From Pseudohoeflea suaedae (GTDB lineage: Bacteria; Pseudomonadota; Alphaproteobacteria; Rhizobiales; Rhizobiaceae), in assembly GCF_004354915.1 (NCBI RefSeq), contig NZ_SMSI01000002.1:248001-312000 (forward strand): 64,000 nucleotides of DNA. The letters are read 5' to 3'. The notes under the pieces were generated by a model. That model had not been told where the DNA came from. It worked only from the letters and a program-made list of their open reading frames with translations, and did no database searches. The position numbers were made by a program, and so were the translations under genes. Positions 35,400 to 43,509 of the stretch are shown here, one piece after another (positions within the stretch are counted from its first letter, which is position 1; each line of letters starts with the position of its first letter).

Positions 35400-35440
35400 A
35401 ATGGGCCGGATCCCTGTCGGGATCCGGCCCATTTCTGTTT
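35400..35440 (+). terminator. intrinsic terminator of psd-pssA
   Basis: A 15-bp perfect stem (35400-35414 with 35419-35433, core GGGCCGGATCCC) with loop TGTC, followed by TTCTGTTT. It lies between converging genes and could act in both directions. Confidence 0.88.
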
Positions 35441-35474
35441 CAGCCGTTCAGTTCACGCCCGAAGGGAATGTCGG

Positions 35475-36215
35475 CTACTCCGGCAGCCGGTAATCGACGA
35501 AACGGTCCTCGCGGACCTTGAAGAGCTTGCCAGTGACATCGAGTTCGGGCGAGCACAGCCTGATGAGCTTTTCCGCCACGTCCGCGGGCTTGGGCAGGGT
35601 AGCCGGGTCCTCGCCGGGGAAGGCGCGGGCGCGCATCGCGGTGCGTGTGCCGCCGGGATCGACGGAGTTGACCTTGAGCGCAGTCTTTTCCTGCTCTTCC
35701 GCCCAGACCCGTACCAGAACCTCAAGTGCGGCCTTGGAAGCCGCATACGGGCCCCAGAAGGCGCGCGCGGTGTGCGCCACGCTCGAGGACAGCACCAGGG
35801 CACGGCCGGCATCAGACTTCAGCAGAAGCGGCTCCACCGACCGGATCAGCCGCCAGGTCGACTTGATGTTGATGTCGATGACTTCATCGAAGACCTTCGC
35901 CTCGACATGGGCCACCGGCGAAATCGTGCCGAGCGCGCCGGCATTGGCGACGAGAATGTCGAGCTTGCCCCAGCGGTCATTGATCGCGCCGCCGAGGCGG
36001 TCGATGGCCGGCATGTCGGTCAGATCCATGGGAACCAGCGTGGCGGACTGACCGGTTTCCTTCTTGATGGCGTCGTCGAGTTCCTCGAGCCCGCCGATGG
36101 TGCGGGCCACCGCGATCACGTGGGCGCCTTCGCGGGCAAGCGCACGCGCCGTCGCATATCCGATGCCGCGGGACGCGCCGGTAACCAGCGCAAGCCGTCC
36201 TTCAAGAGATCCCAT
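35475..36215 (-). CDS. SDR-family oxidoreductase
   Basis: A 246-residue classical short-chain dehydrogenase. NAD(P)-binding TGASRGIG (14-21), NAG in LVANAGAL, catalytic Ser in LSSSVAH and YAASK are all present. Arg-containing VARTIGG after beta-2 hints at NADP preference. The substrate is unknown. It begins 5 bases after purF and is the last gene of the radA-cvpA-purF run, a position it commonly holds in rhizobial genomes. Confidence 0.9.
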   Translation of the reverse strand: MGSLEGRLALVTGASRGIGYATARALAREGAHVIAVARTIGGLEELDDAIKKETGQSATLVPMDLTDMPAIDRLGGAINDRWGKLDILVANAGALGTISPVAHVEAKVFDEVIDINIKSTWRLIRSVEPLLLKSDAGRALVLSSSVAHTARAFWGPYAASKAALEVLVRVWAEEQEKTALKVNSVDPGGTRTAMRARAFPGEDPATLPKPADVAEKLIRLCSPELDVTGKLFKVREDRFVDYRLPE

Positions 36216-36220
36216 ATATC

Positions 36221-37687
36221 CTATCCGTTGTTTGCAAGCAGCGAGAGCGAGCGGACATTGTCCTTGCCGCCCTGGTCGGTGAGGACCGTCGGATAGTCGC
36301 CGGTAAAGCAGGCATCGCAGAACTGCGGCGCTTCATTGTTGCGGCCGGGCTCGCGCACGGCGCGATAGAGGCCGTCGATCGTCAGGAAGCCCAGGCTGTC
36401 GACGCGGATGAAATCGGCCATTTCCTGGATGCTCATGCGCGAGGCGAGAAGCTTGGATTTCTCGGGCGTATCGACGCCGTAGAAGCAGGGCGACATGGTG
36501 GGCGGCGAGGCGATGCGCATGTGTACTTCCTTGGCACCCGCCTCGCGCATCATCTGCACGATCTTCTGCGAGGTGGTGCCGCGAACGATGGAATCATCGA
36601 CGAGGACCACGCGCTTGCCTTCGATCATGTGCCTGTTGGCATTGTGCTTGAGCTTGACGCCCATGTGGCGGATCGAGGCCGTCGGCTGGATGAAGGTACG
36701 GCCCACATAGTGATTGCGGATGATGCCGAGTTCGAACGGGATGCCGGAGCCCTCGGCGAAGCCGATGGCCGCCGGGGTGCCTGAATCGGGGACCGGTACG
36801 ACGAGATCTGCATCGACCGGGTTCTCGCGCGCCAGCTCCATGCCGATGTTCTTGCGCACTTCGTAGACGTTGCGGCTCTCGATATTGGAATCGGGACGCG
36901 CGAAATAGACGTATTCGAAGATGCAGAAGCGCGGGGAGGGCTTTTCGAACGGGAAATGGCTCTCGATACCGTTCTCGGTAATGACGACCACTTCGCCGGG
37001 CTTGATGTCGCGCACGAAGCGGGCGCCGATGATGTCCAGCGCACAGGTTTCGGAGGCGAGGATATAGGCGCCGTCGAGATCGCCGAGGCAGAGCGGACGG
37101 ATGCCCAGCGGATCGCGCGCGCCGATCATCTTCTTCTGCGAAAGGCCGACGAGCGAGTAGGCACCTTCGAGCTGGCCGATCGCATCGATGAAGCGCTCCA
37201 CGATGCGGGTCTTCTCGGAGAAGGCGATCAGGTGGAGGATCGTCTCGGTGTCTGAGGTGGACGAGAAGATCGCGCCGCGTTTCTGGAGCTCGCGCTGCTT
37301 GGTCAGCGCGTTGGTGATGTTGCCGTTATGGGCGATGGCAAAACCGCCGCCGGCGAATTCGGCGAACAATGGCTGGACGTTGCGCAGGCCTTCGCCGCCC
37401 GTGGTGGAATAGCGGGTGTGGCCGATGGCGCGGTCGCCGGGAAGGCGATCGAGCACCGAGCGCTTGGTGAATGTATCGCCGATCAGGCCGATGTGGCGTT
37501 CGACAGAGAACTGGGTGCCGTCGAAGGAGACGATACCGGCTGCTTCCTGACCGCGGTGCTGCAGCGCGTGAAGGCCGAGGGTGACGACGGGAGCAGCGTC
37601 GTCGCGACCGAGGATGCCGAAGACGCCGCATTCATCGCGAAAGGAATCGGCTTCGTTCTCGGGGCCGGACAGGAGGGAGTCATCCAT
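36221..37687 (-). CDS. purF: amidophosphoribosyltransferase
   Basis: PurF catalyses the first committed step of purine synthesis, forming phosphoribosylamine from PRPP and glutamine. The 488-residue proenzyme has a 19-residue propeptide ending before Cys20 (RDECGVFGILG), the glutaminase nucleophile. Then come HTRYSTTG, the NGNI element, and the PRPP loop VVLVDDSIVRGTTS. The Cys-rich C-terminus (CFYGVDTPEKSKL, FCDACFTGDYP) fits the Fe-S-bearing Bacillus-type subgroup. Two hairpins, CCGGC-N5-GCCGG (37709-37723) and GTTCCCGT-TCCG-ACGGGAAC (37723-37742), lie in the gap between cvpA and this gene. Confidence 0.96.
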   Translation of the reverse strand: MDDSLLSGPENEADSFRDECGVFGILGRDDAAPVVTLGLHALQHRGQEAAGIVSFDGTQFSVERHIGLIGDTFTKRSVLDRLPGDRAIGHTRYSTTGGEGLRNVQPLFAEFAGGGFAIAHNGNITNALTKQRELQKRGAIFSSTSDTETILHLIAFSEKTRIVERFIDAIGQLEGAYSLVGLSQKKMIGARDPLGIRPLCLGDLDGAYILASETCALDIIGARFVRDIKPGEVVVITENGIESHFPFEKPSPRFCIFEYVYFARPDSNIESRNVYEVRKNIGMELARENPVDADLVVPVPDSGTPAAIGFAEGSGIPFELGIIRNHYVGRTFIQPTASIRHMGVKLKHNANRHMIEGKRVVLVDDSIVRGTTSQKIVQMMREAGAKEVHMRIASPPTMSPCFYGVDTPEKSKLLASRMSIQEMADFIRVDSLGFLTIDGLYRAVREPGRNNEAPQFCDACFTGDYPTVLTDQGGKDNVRSLSLLANNG

Positions 37688-37767
37688 GACATCGGACCTT
37701 TCATAACGCCGGCTACATGCCGGTTCCCGTTCCGACGGGAACGGTATCTGGAACAGGTTGTCGGGCC

Positions 37768-38358
37768 TTAATCGGCAGTGCCGGTGGCCTGGTCGCTTGC
37801 CGGATCCGTGGTCTCATCCACGGAAGGGGCTTCTTCTTCACCGCTCAAACCCTTGAGGCGGTTGAGGATCTCGGCGTCCGCATCTTCAGGCAGCATCGCC
37901 ACGAGGCGCGCGCCAAGCGTATCGAGCATGGGCTTGGACTTGGCGTTGGCGACCCAGTCGGGCTGCTGCGGTGCCGCCACCAGCCAGTTGAAGAACAGCA
38001 TGGCGACGACGACGAGAAGGATGCCGCGCGCCGCGCCGAAGACAAAGCCGAGCGTGCGGTCGAGCGCACCCACGCGACTGTCGATGATGAAGTCCGCGAT
38101 CCGCATCGTAATATAGGACACGACGATCAGCGTGATCAGGAAGATCACGGCGGCAGAGCCGATCATCGCGATCTTGTCGGAGCCGGTATATTCCTGCGCG
38201 AAGGGCACGAGCACCGGATAGAAGAAATAGGCGGCGGCTGCGGCGGCAATCCAGGATGCCACTGCGAGCACTTCCCGGGAGAAACCGCGGACCATGGCCA
38301 GGACGGCCGAAAACAGCGTTACAGCGAGAACGATGCCGTCGAGAAGCGTGATGGGCAT
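37768..38358 (-). CDS. cvpA: CvpA-family membrane protein
   Basis: A 196-residue inner-membrane protein with four helices (about residues 5-22, 30-50, 63-85 and 103-125). GFSREVLAVASWIAAAAAAYFF is the family's conserved region. CvpA is required for colicin V production in E. coli and for envelope stress in others, but its molecular job is unclear. The last 35 residues are an acidic disordered tail. It lies between radA and purF, as usual in this order. Confidence 0.92.
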   Translation of the reverse strand: MPITLLDGIVLAVTLFSAVLAMVRGFSREVLAVASWIAAAAAAYFFYPVLVPFAQEYTGSDKIAMIGSAAVIFLITLIVVSYITMRIADFIIDSRVGALDRTLGFVFGAARGILLVVVAMLFFNWLVAAPQQPDWVANAKSKPMLDTLGARLVAMLPEDADAEILNRLKGLSGEEEAPSVDETTDPASDQATGTAD

Positions 38359-38378
38359 GGATCAGATTTCCGTTCCGG

Positions 38379-38419
38379 ATCGGCCGTCCCGTGCCTCGCG
38401 CACGGAAAGTCGGGCCGAT
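38379..38419 (-). promoter_or_regulatory. nested hairpin between radA and cvpA
   Basis: ATCGGCC (38379-38385) pairs with GGCCGAT (38413-38419), enclosing CCGTGC-CTCGC-GCACGG (38389-38405). There is no U-tract. It may stabilise the upstream radA message or set relative expression. No function shown. Confidence 0.35.
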
Positions 38420-38422
38420 ACT

Positions 38423-39835
38423 TCAATTGTCTTCCCCCGCGCCAGCGGAGAGCCGATCACCCTTCGATCCCGCGATGCGGGCGACGAGATCAGGCAGGGA
38501 TTCAACCATCGTCAGGCCGCCAGCCTTGCCGGCGGGCACTTCGGCGGACCCGGACGGCAGCACCGCCCCGTGAAACCCCAGCTTTTCGGCCTCTTTAAGG
38601 CGCAATGCAGTCTGTGCGACCGGCCGGACTGCTCCGGACAGGCTCACTTCGCCGAAATAGACGCAATCGGCGGGGAGAGCAAGACCGGCAAGCGAGGAAA
38701 CAAGGGCCGCGGCCACAGCCATGTCGGCTGCGGGTTCCGCAATGCGGTATCCACCCGCCACGTTGAGGTAGACATCGTGGTTGCCCAGCCGCACCCCGCA
38801 ATGGGCCTCGAGCACGGCAAGTATCATGGAAAGACGGGAGGAATCCCATCCGACGACGGCGCGGCGCGGCGTGCCGAGGCTCGAGGGGGCGACGAGCGCC
38901 TGGATTTCCACAAGAACCGGACGGGTTCCCTCGATTCCGGCGAAGACGGCAGCGCCCGGTGCCTTCTCGTTGCGCTCGCCGAGGAAGAGTTCCGAGGGGT
39001 TGGCAACCTCGCGCAGGCCCTTGTCGGACATCTCGAACACGCCGATCTCGTCGGTGGGGCCGAAACGGTTCTTCACGGTTCTGAGAATGCGGTAGTGATG
39101 GCCGCGGTCGCCTTCGAAATAGAGAACCGCATCAACCATGTGTTCGACAACACGCGGGCCGGCGATCTGGCCGTCCTTGGTGACGTGGCCGACAAGCACC
39201 ATGGCGGCGCCTGTCTGTTTGGCAAAACGGATCATCGCGTGGACACCGGTACGCACCTGGGTAACCGTCCCCGGCGCGGAGCCTGCGGTATCGCTCCAGA
39301 GCGTCTGGATCGAATCGACGATGACGAAATCGGGACGTTTTCCGTCGGTCAACGTGGCGAGGATATCCTCGACATTGGTTTCTGCGGCAAGAAGGACGTC
39401 GGTGTCGGCGGCGCCGAGACGCTGGGCGCGGAGCCGTACCTGGGCGGTGGCTTCCTCGCCGGAGACGTAGATGACCCGGTTGCCCTGGCGGGCCAGCGTG
39501 GCCGCTGCCTGCATCAGAAGCGTCGATTTGCCGATGCCGGGATCGCCTCCGACGAGAACGGCCGAACCGCGCACGAAGCCGCCGCCGGTCACGCGGTCGA
39601 GTTCGGAAATGCCTGTCCCCACCCGCGGGGCTTCCTCGGCTTCGCCGGAGAGCGTGGCGAGCGCGACCGCACGGCCCTTGCGCGCCGATGCCGCATTCGG
39701 CTGGCCGCCGATGCCGCCGTCAGGGTCATCCTCGACGATCGTGTTCCAGGCGCCGCAGCCGTCGCAGCGTCCCGCCCAGCGGGTGTGCACGGTGCCGCAG
39801 TTCTGGCAGACGAATTGGGTGCGGGATTTGGCCAC
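38423..39835 (-). CDS. radA: DNA repair protein RadA
   Basis: A 470-residue RecA-related ATPase that drives branch migration in recombination. It has an N-terminal zinc finger (Cys10, Cys13, Cys24, Cys27), Walker A GGDPGIGKST (96-105), the RadA-specific KNRFG within VKNRFGPTDEIG, and a C-terminal Lon-like domain ending with GAVRPVAQTALRLKEAEKLGF. The start is GTG. It is followed by cvpA and purF, and preceded by alr, in the standard order. Confidence 0.96.
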   Translation of the reverse strand: MAKSRTQFVCQNCGTVHTRWAGRCDGCGAWNTIVEDDPDGGIGGQPNAASARKGRAVALATLSGEAEEAPRVGTGISELDRVTGGGFVRGSAVLVGGDPGIGKSTLLMQAAATLARQGNRVIYVSGEEATAQVRLRAQRLGAADTDVLLAAETNVEDILATLTDGKRPDFVIVDSIQTLWSDTAGSAPGTVTQVRTGVHAMIRFAKQTGAAMVLVGHVTKDGQIAGPRVVEHMVDAVLYFEGDRGHHYRILRTVKNRFGPTDEIGVFEMSDKGLREVANPSELFLGERNEKAPGAAVFAGIEGTRPVLVEIQALVAPSSLGTPRRAVVGWDSSRLSMILAVLEAHCGVRLGNHDVYLNVAGGYRIAEPAADMAVAAALVSSLAGLALPADCVYFGEVSLSGAVRPVAQTALRLKEAEKLGFHGAVLPSGSAEVPAGKAGGLTMVESLPDLVARIAGSKGDRLSAGAGEDN

Positions 39836-39942
39836 GGCAATCGCTCTCGGTTGGCTTGTTCTTATTATGTTCCGATGCCAGACTTGGCCGGTCGGGTCAA
39901 GTGCGGGGCAGGCGACAAGGTTCGCGGACCGATGCGGCTCGG

Positions 39943-41076
39943 CTAGATATAGCGGCGCGCATAGCGGCGGCCGAGGCTGGTAAGCAGCTCATAGCCGATC
40001 GTGCCGGCAGCGCGGGCGGCATCATCGAGCGGGATGGTTTCGCCGAAGAGTTCGATCCATTGACCGGATACGCCGAGCGTTTCGGGAAGGTCGGTGACGT
40101 CAAACATGAGGAGATCCATCGTCACGCGGCCGAGGAGGGGGACGGTGCGGCCCTCGATTGCACCCATGCCGGCTTGCTGAACTTCCCGGCGCAGGGGCAC
40201 TCCCGAACCCGAGGACGAGCGGTGAAAACCGTCGGCATAGCCGATGCCGCATATGGCGATGCGGGTGTCGCGCCCGAGGGTGACTGTCGCGCCGTAGCTG
40301 ACGGTCTCGCCGGCCTTCGCAACGCGGTTGGTCAGGATGCGCGCCTCGGCTTTGGCGACGGGGCGCATCGGGTTCGGCAGGTCGTTCCGGCACTCGCCAC
40401 CGTACAGCGCGATGCCCGGGCGGGTGAGATCGAAACCGGCCGCGTCGCCCATGTGGATGCCGGCGGAATTGGCCAGGCTGGCGCGCGCTTCCGGGAAGTG
40501 GCCCCGAACCTCGGCAAATCGCTCGATCTGGATGGCGTTCAGCGGGTGGTCGGGGCTGTCGGCGCAGGCAAAGTGGCTCATGACGAGCGTTGGCTCGACG
40601 GCTCGATTCTCAGCGATTTCAACGGCTTCAGCCGGTGTGATGCCAAGGCGATTCATGCCGGTGTCGATGTGCAGCGCTGCGGGACGGTCATTGCCCGCTG
40701 ATGTCCAGGCTGCGATCTGGTCGAGCGAGTTGAGGACAGGCGTGAGCCTGTTTTCGACAAGCAGCGGCATGGCGGCGTCGAAGGCGCCCGACAGGATGAA
40801 GATTTCGGCGTCCGGGAGAAGCTTCCTCAGCGCTGCGCCCTCATTGGCGTCCGCGACGAAAAACTGCCGGCAACCGGCCTTTGCGAGCGCTACTGCGGCT
40901 TCCGCCATGCCGGTGCCGTATGCATTGCCCTTTACGGCTGCGCCGCAGCTTGCCTCGCCCGACAGCGCGCGCATCGTCCGCCAGTTCTCGACGATCGCTG
41001 AAAGGTCGATCGTCAGGCGGGCCGTGGTCGCTGCGGGATCGGCGAGACCGCCGGTCTGGGAAGTGATGCTCGTCAT
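39943..41076 (-). CDS. alr: alanine racemase
   Basis: A 377-residue PLP enzyme making D-alanine for peptidoglycan. Lys49 in AAVKGNAYGTG is the PLP lysine; the usual motif is VKANAYGHG. HIDTGMNRLG and the catalytic-tyrosine region ETVSYGATVTLGRDTR follow, then the C-terminal beta domain with GRVTMDLLMFDVTD. It is full length. An amino-acid ABC cassette separates it from dnaB. Confidence 0.95.
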   Translation of the reverse strand: MTSITSQTGGLADPAATTARLTIDLSAIVENWRTMRALSGEASCGAAVKGNAYGTGMAEAAVALAKAGCRQFFVADANEGAALRKLLPDAEIFILSGAFDAAMPLLVENRLTPVLNSLDQIAAWTSAGNDRPAALHIDTGMNRLGITPAEAVEIAENRAVEPTLVMSHFACADSPDHPLNAIQIERFAEVRGHFPEARASLANSAGIHMGDAAGFDLTRPGIALYGGECRNDLPNPMRPVAKAEARILTNRVAKAGETVSYGATVTLGRDTRIAICGIGYADGFHRSSSGSGVPLRREVQQAGMGAIEGRTVPLLGRVTMDLLMFDVTDLPETLGVSGQWIELFGETIPLDDAARAAGTIGYELLTSLGRRYARRYI

Positions 41077-41128
41077 GTGCCCTGCATACTAGGCGAGGCA
41101 GTGACGGGCAACGCACTTCGGGTTGGTT

Positions 41129-41791
41129 TCAACGGCCATGGGTGTATGCCGCCGCCATCTTGCGCTCGAGATATTTCGAGTATTTCGACAGCGGAAAGCA
41201 GATGGCGAAATAGAGAAGGGCGACGAGGCCGTAGACGGTGAAAGGCTGGAAGGTGGCGTTGGTCACGATCGTGCCGGCCTTCGTGAGTTCCACGAAACCG
41301 ATGATCGAGGTGAGTGCCGTTCCCTTGACCACCTGGACCGAGAACCCGGCGGTCGGTGGAACCGCCACCCGCATCGCCTGTGGCAGGATGACGAGCCGCA
41401 TCTGCTGCACATAGTCGAGGGCCAGTGATCCTGCGCCTTCCCATTGGCCCCTGGGGATCGATTCGACGCAGCCGCGCCAGATTTCCGCGAGGAAGGCCGC
41501 GGTCCACAAGGTCAGGGCGACGCCGGCCGCGAGCCAGGCTGGGACATCTATCCCGAGCAGCCCGATTCCGAAGAAGGCGAGGAAGAGCTGCATCAGAAGC
41601 GGGGTGCCCTGAAACAGCTCGACGTAATAGCGGGCGAAGGCCCTTGCGAAGCGGTTGCGCGAAATCCGCATGAACAGGATCAGGAGCGCCACGATGCCGC
41701 CGCCGATGAAGGCGACGAACGAGAGTACGACAGTCCAGCGGGCCGCGAGCAGCAGGTTGCGCAGGATGTCCCAGGTGGAGAAATCGGTCAT
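41129..41791 (-). CDS. polar amino acid ABC transporter permease, subunit 2
   Basis: A 220-residue HisM/GlnP-type permease. It has five or so helices and an EAA-type loop around RGQWEGAGSLALDYVQQMRLVILPQAMRVAVPP. YVELFQGTPLLMQLFLAFFG is the family's conserved early stretch. The ATG at 41791 shares one base with the stop of the upstream permease (TGATG), so 41791 is preferred to more distant in-frame codons. It is the last gene of the cassette; no ATPase gene follows, as alr comes next. Confidence 0.9.
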   Translation of the reverse strand: MTDFSTWDILRNLLLAARWTVVLSFVAFIGGGIVALLILFMRISRNRFARAFARYYVELFQGTPLLMQLFLAFFGIGLLGIDVPAWLAAGVALTLWTAAFLAEIWRGCVESIPRGQWEGAGSLALDYVQQMRLVILPQAMRVAVPPTAGFSVQVVKGTALTSIIGFVELTKAGTIVTNATFQPFTVYGLVALLYFAICFPLSKYSKYLERKMAAAYTHGR

Positions 41792-42468
41792 CAGCGGCTC
41801 TCCGTGCGGGCGGACGGGAACAGGAAAAAGCCCAGGTAATCGAGTCCCTTGCGCAGACATATGGACAAGGCGAGATAGATCGCGGTCGATACGAAATAGG
41901 CCTCGAAGGCGCGGAACGTCCGCGACTGGATGAAGTTGGCGGCGAAGGTGACGTCTTCCGCCGCGATCTGGGAGACGACCGCCGAGCCGAGCATGACGAT
42001 GACGAGTTGCGATGAAAGCGCCGGCCAGATGCGCTGGAGGGCCGGGCGAATGACGATGAGGCGAAAGACCTGCAGCGGCTTCAACGCAAGTGCGGCGCCC
42101 GCCTCGAACTGGCCTTTCGGCGTGGCTTCTATGCCGGCGCGGACGATCTCGCAGCTATAGGCGCCGAGATTGATGATCATGGCCAGATTGGCGGCCTGCA
42201 GCTCCCCCATCCGAAATCCGAGTGCGGGCAGCCCGAAGAAGATGAAGAAGAGCTGCACCATGAAGGGCGTGTTGCGGATGAGTTCCACATAGACGGCGAC
42301 CGGTGGACGCATCCAGGTCGGACCCAGCGCGCGCACCCAGGCACAGAAGATGCCGAAGCCGATGCCGATCACGCCACCCACGAGCGTCAGCTCGATGGTG
42401 ATCGCGACGCCCTTGAGAAACACCGGATAATACTGGGCAAGCCAGCCGAGATCGAAAACGTAGGTCAC
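41791..42468 (-). CDS. polar amino acid ABC transporter permease, subunit 1
   Basis: A 225-residue HisQ-type permease, paralogous to its downstream partner. YVELIRNTPFMVQLFFIFFGLP and the EAA-type loop PKGQFEAGAALALKPLQVFRLIVIRPALQRIWP are diagnostic. The start is GTG. A hairpin in the 64-base gap after the binding-protein gene probably lowers permease output relative to the binding protein, as is usual in such operons. Confidence 0.9.
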   Translation of the reverse strand: MTYVFDLGWLAQYYPVFLKGVAITIELTLVGGVIGIGFGIFCAWVRALGPTWMRPPVAVYVELIRNTPFMVQLFFIFFGLPALGFRMGELQAANLAMIINLGAYSCEIVRAGIEATPKGQFEAGAALALKPLQVFRLIVIRPALQRIWPALSSQLVIVMLGSAVVSQIAAEDVTFAANFIQSRTFRAFEAYFVSTAIYLALSICLRKGLDYLGFFLFPSARTESR

Positions 42469-42492
42469 GCGCGCATGTCCGAATCGAAAGAG

Positions 42493-42520
42493 GGAAGGCC
42501 GACCCCCGGGGCGGCCTTCC
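42493..42520 (-). terminator. intercistronic hairpin between binding protein and permease genes
   Basis: GGAAGGCCG (42493-42501) pairs with CGGCCTTCC (42512-42520) in a 9-bp stem with a C/G-rich loop. No strong U-tract follows on the minus strand. The fold would end or protect part of the transcript after the binding-protein gene. Confidence 0.55.
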
Positions 42521-42532
42521 TGAAAAACCGGA

Positions 42533-43330
42533 TCAGAGCTCTGCCGGCAGCGGAATGCCGAGCCATTTTTCGGAAATCGCGTTGAGCGAGCCGTCCGACT
42601 TCGCTTCGGCGATGATCTCGTTGACCTTGGCCATGAGTTCCGGCTCGTTCTCGTTCATGCCGACATAGCAGGGCGAGTTCTTGATCAGGAATTTGGGCTC
42701 GGGGCGCTTGGGCGGGTTCTTCTCGATGATGGCGGCTGCAACCACGTTGCCGGTGGCGACCGCATCGACCTGGCCGGAGAGGAAGGCGGAGATGGTGCCG
42801 TTATTGTCCTCGTAGCGTTTCAGGGTGGCATCCTCGGGCGCGATCTTGGTCAGTTCCAGATCCTCGATCGAGCCGCGGGTGACGCCGACCGTCTTGCCGG
42901 AGAGATCCTCGACTGCCGAGATCTCGAGATCCGCGGGGGCGAAGACGCCGTTGTAGAAGGGCGCATAGGGGTCGGAGAAATCGATCACCGCGTCCCGCTC
43001 GGGATTCTTGCCGAGCGACGAGATGACGAGATCGACCTTGTTGGTCTGCAGATAGGGGATGCGGTTGGCGCTGGTCACCGGCACGATATCGACTTTCACG
43101 CCCAGCTTTTCGGCAATGAGTTTCGCCATGTCGATGTCGTAACCCTGCGGCGCCATGTCGGAGCCGACCGAGCCGAAGGGCGGAAAGTCCTGGGGGACAG
43201 CCACGCGCAGCGTCCCGCTGGACATGACGGTTTCGAGGCCGTCGGCACGCGCCCCGGGCGCGGCGGACAGGGAGAATGAGAGGCCTGCGGCCAGGGCGAG
43301 GGCCAGGCTGAAGAGAGATCTGCGTTTCAT
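42533..43330 (-). CDS. polar amino acid ABC transporter substrate-binding protein
   Basis: A 265-residue periplasmic protein. The signal peptide (MKRRSLFSLALALAAGLSFS, cut after GARA) is followed by TLRVAVPQDFPPFG, GYDIDMAKLIAEKLGVKVDIVPV, a DLVISSLGKNPER segment and VGVTRGSIEDL, the ordered motifs of the SBP_bac_3 family. The ligand is probably a polar amino acid; which one cannot be read. It starts a three-gene cassette whose ATPase must come from elsewhere. Confidence 0.92.
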   Translation of the reverse strand: MKRRSLFSLALALAAGLSFSLSAAPGARADGLETVMSSGTLRVAVPQDFPPFGSVGSDMAPQGYDIDMAKLIAEKLGVKVDIVPVTSANRIPYLQTNKVDLVISSLGKNPERDAVIDFSDPYAPFYNGVFAPADLEISAVEDLSGKTVGVTRGSIEDLELTKIAPEDATLKRYEDNNGTISAFLSGQVDAVATGNVVAAAIIEKNPPKRPEPKFLIKNSPCYVGMNENEPELMAKVNEIIAEAKSDGSLNAISEKWLGIPLPAEL

Positions 43331-43509
43331 GGGGAAATGCTCCTTTCACAATCGCGAAAGGCTCTGCAAAACCCATGCCAAGGCACGCGGGGCGCATATA
43401 TGCAGGGGACCGGTACTGGCGGCACTGCAATTTATGCCGCCAGCGAGGCCGAATGCCTAATCCGTAGGCCGCCGTCTTCCTGATGAATGTAGCGGGAGCG
43501 GTCCCGCGC

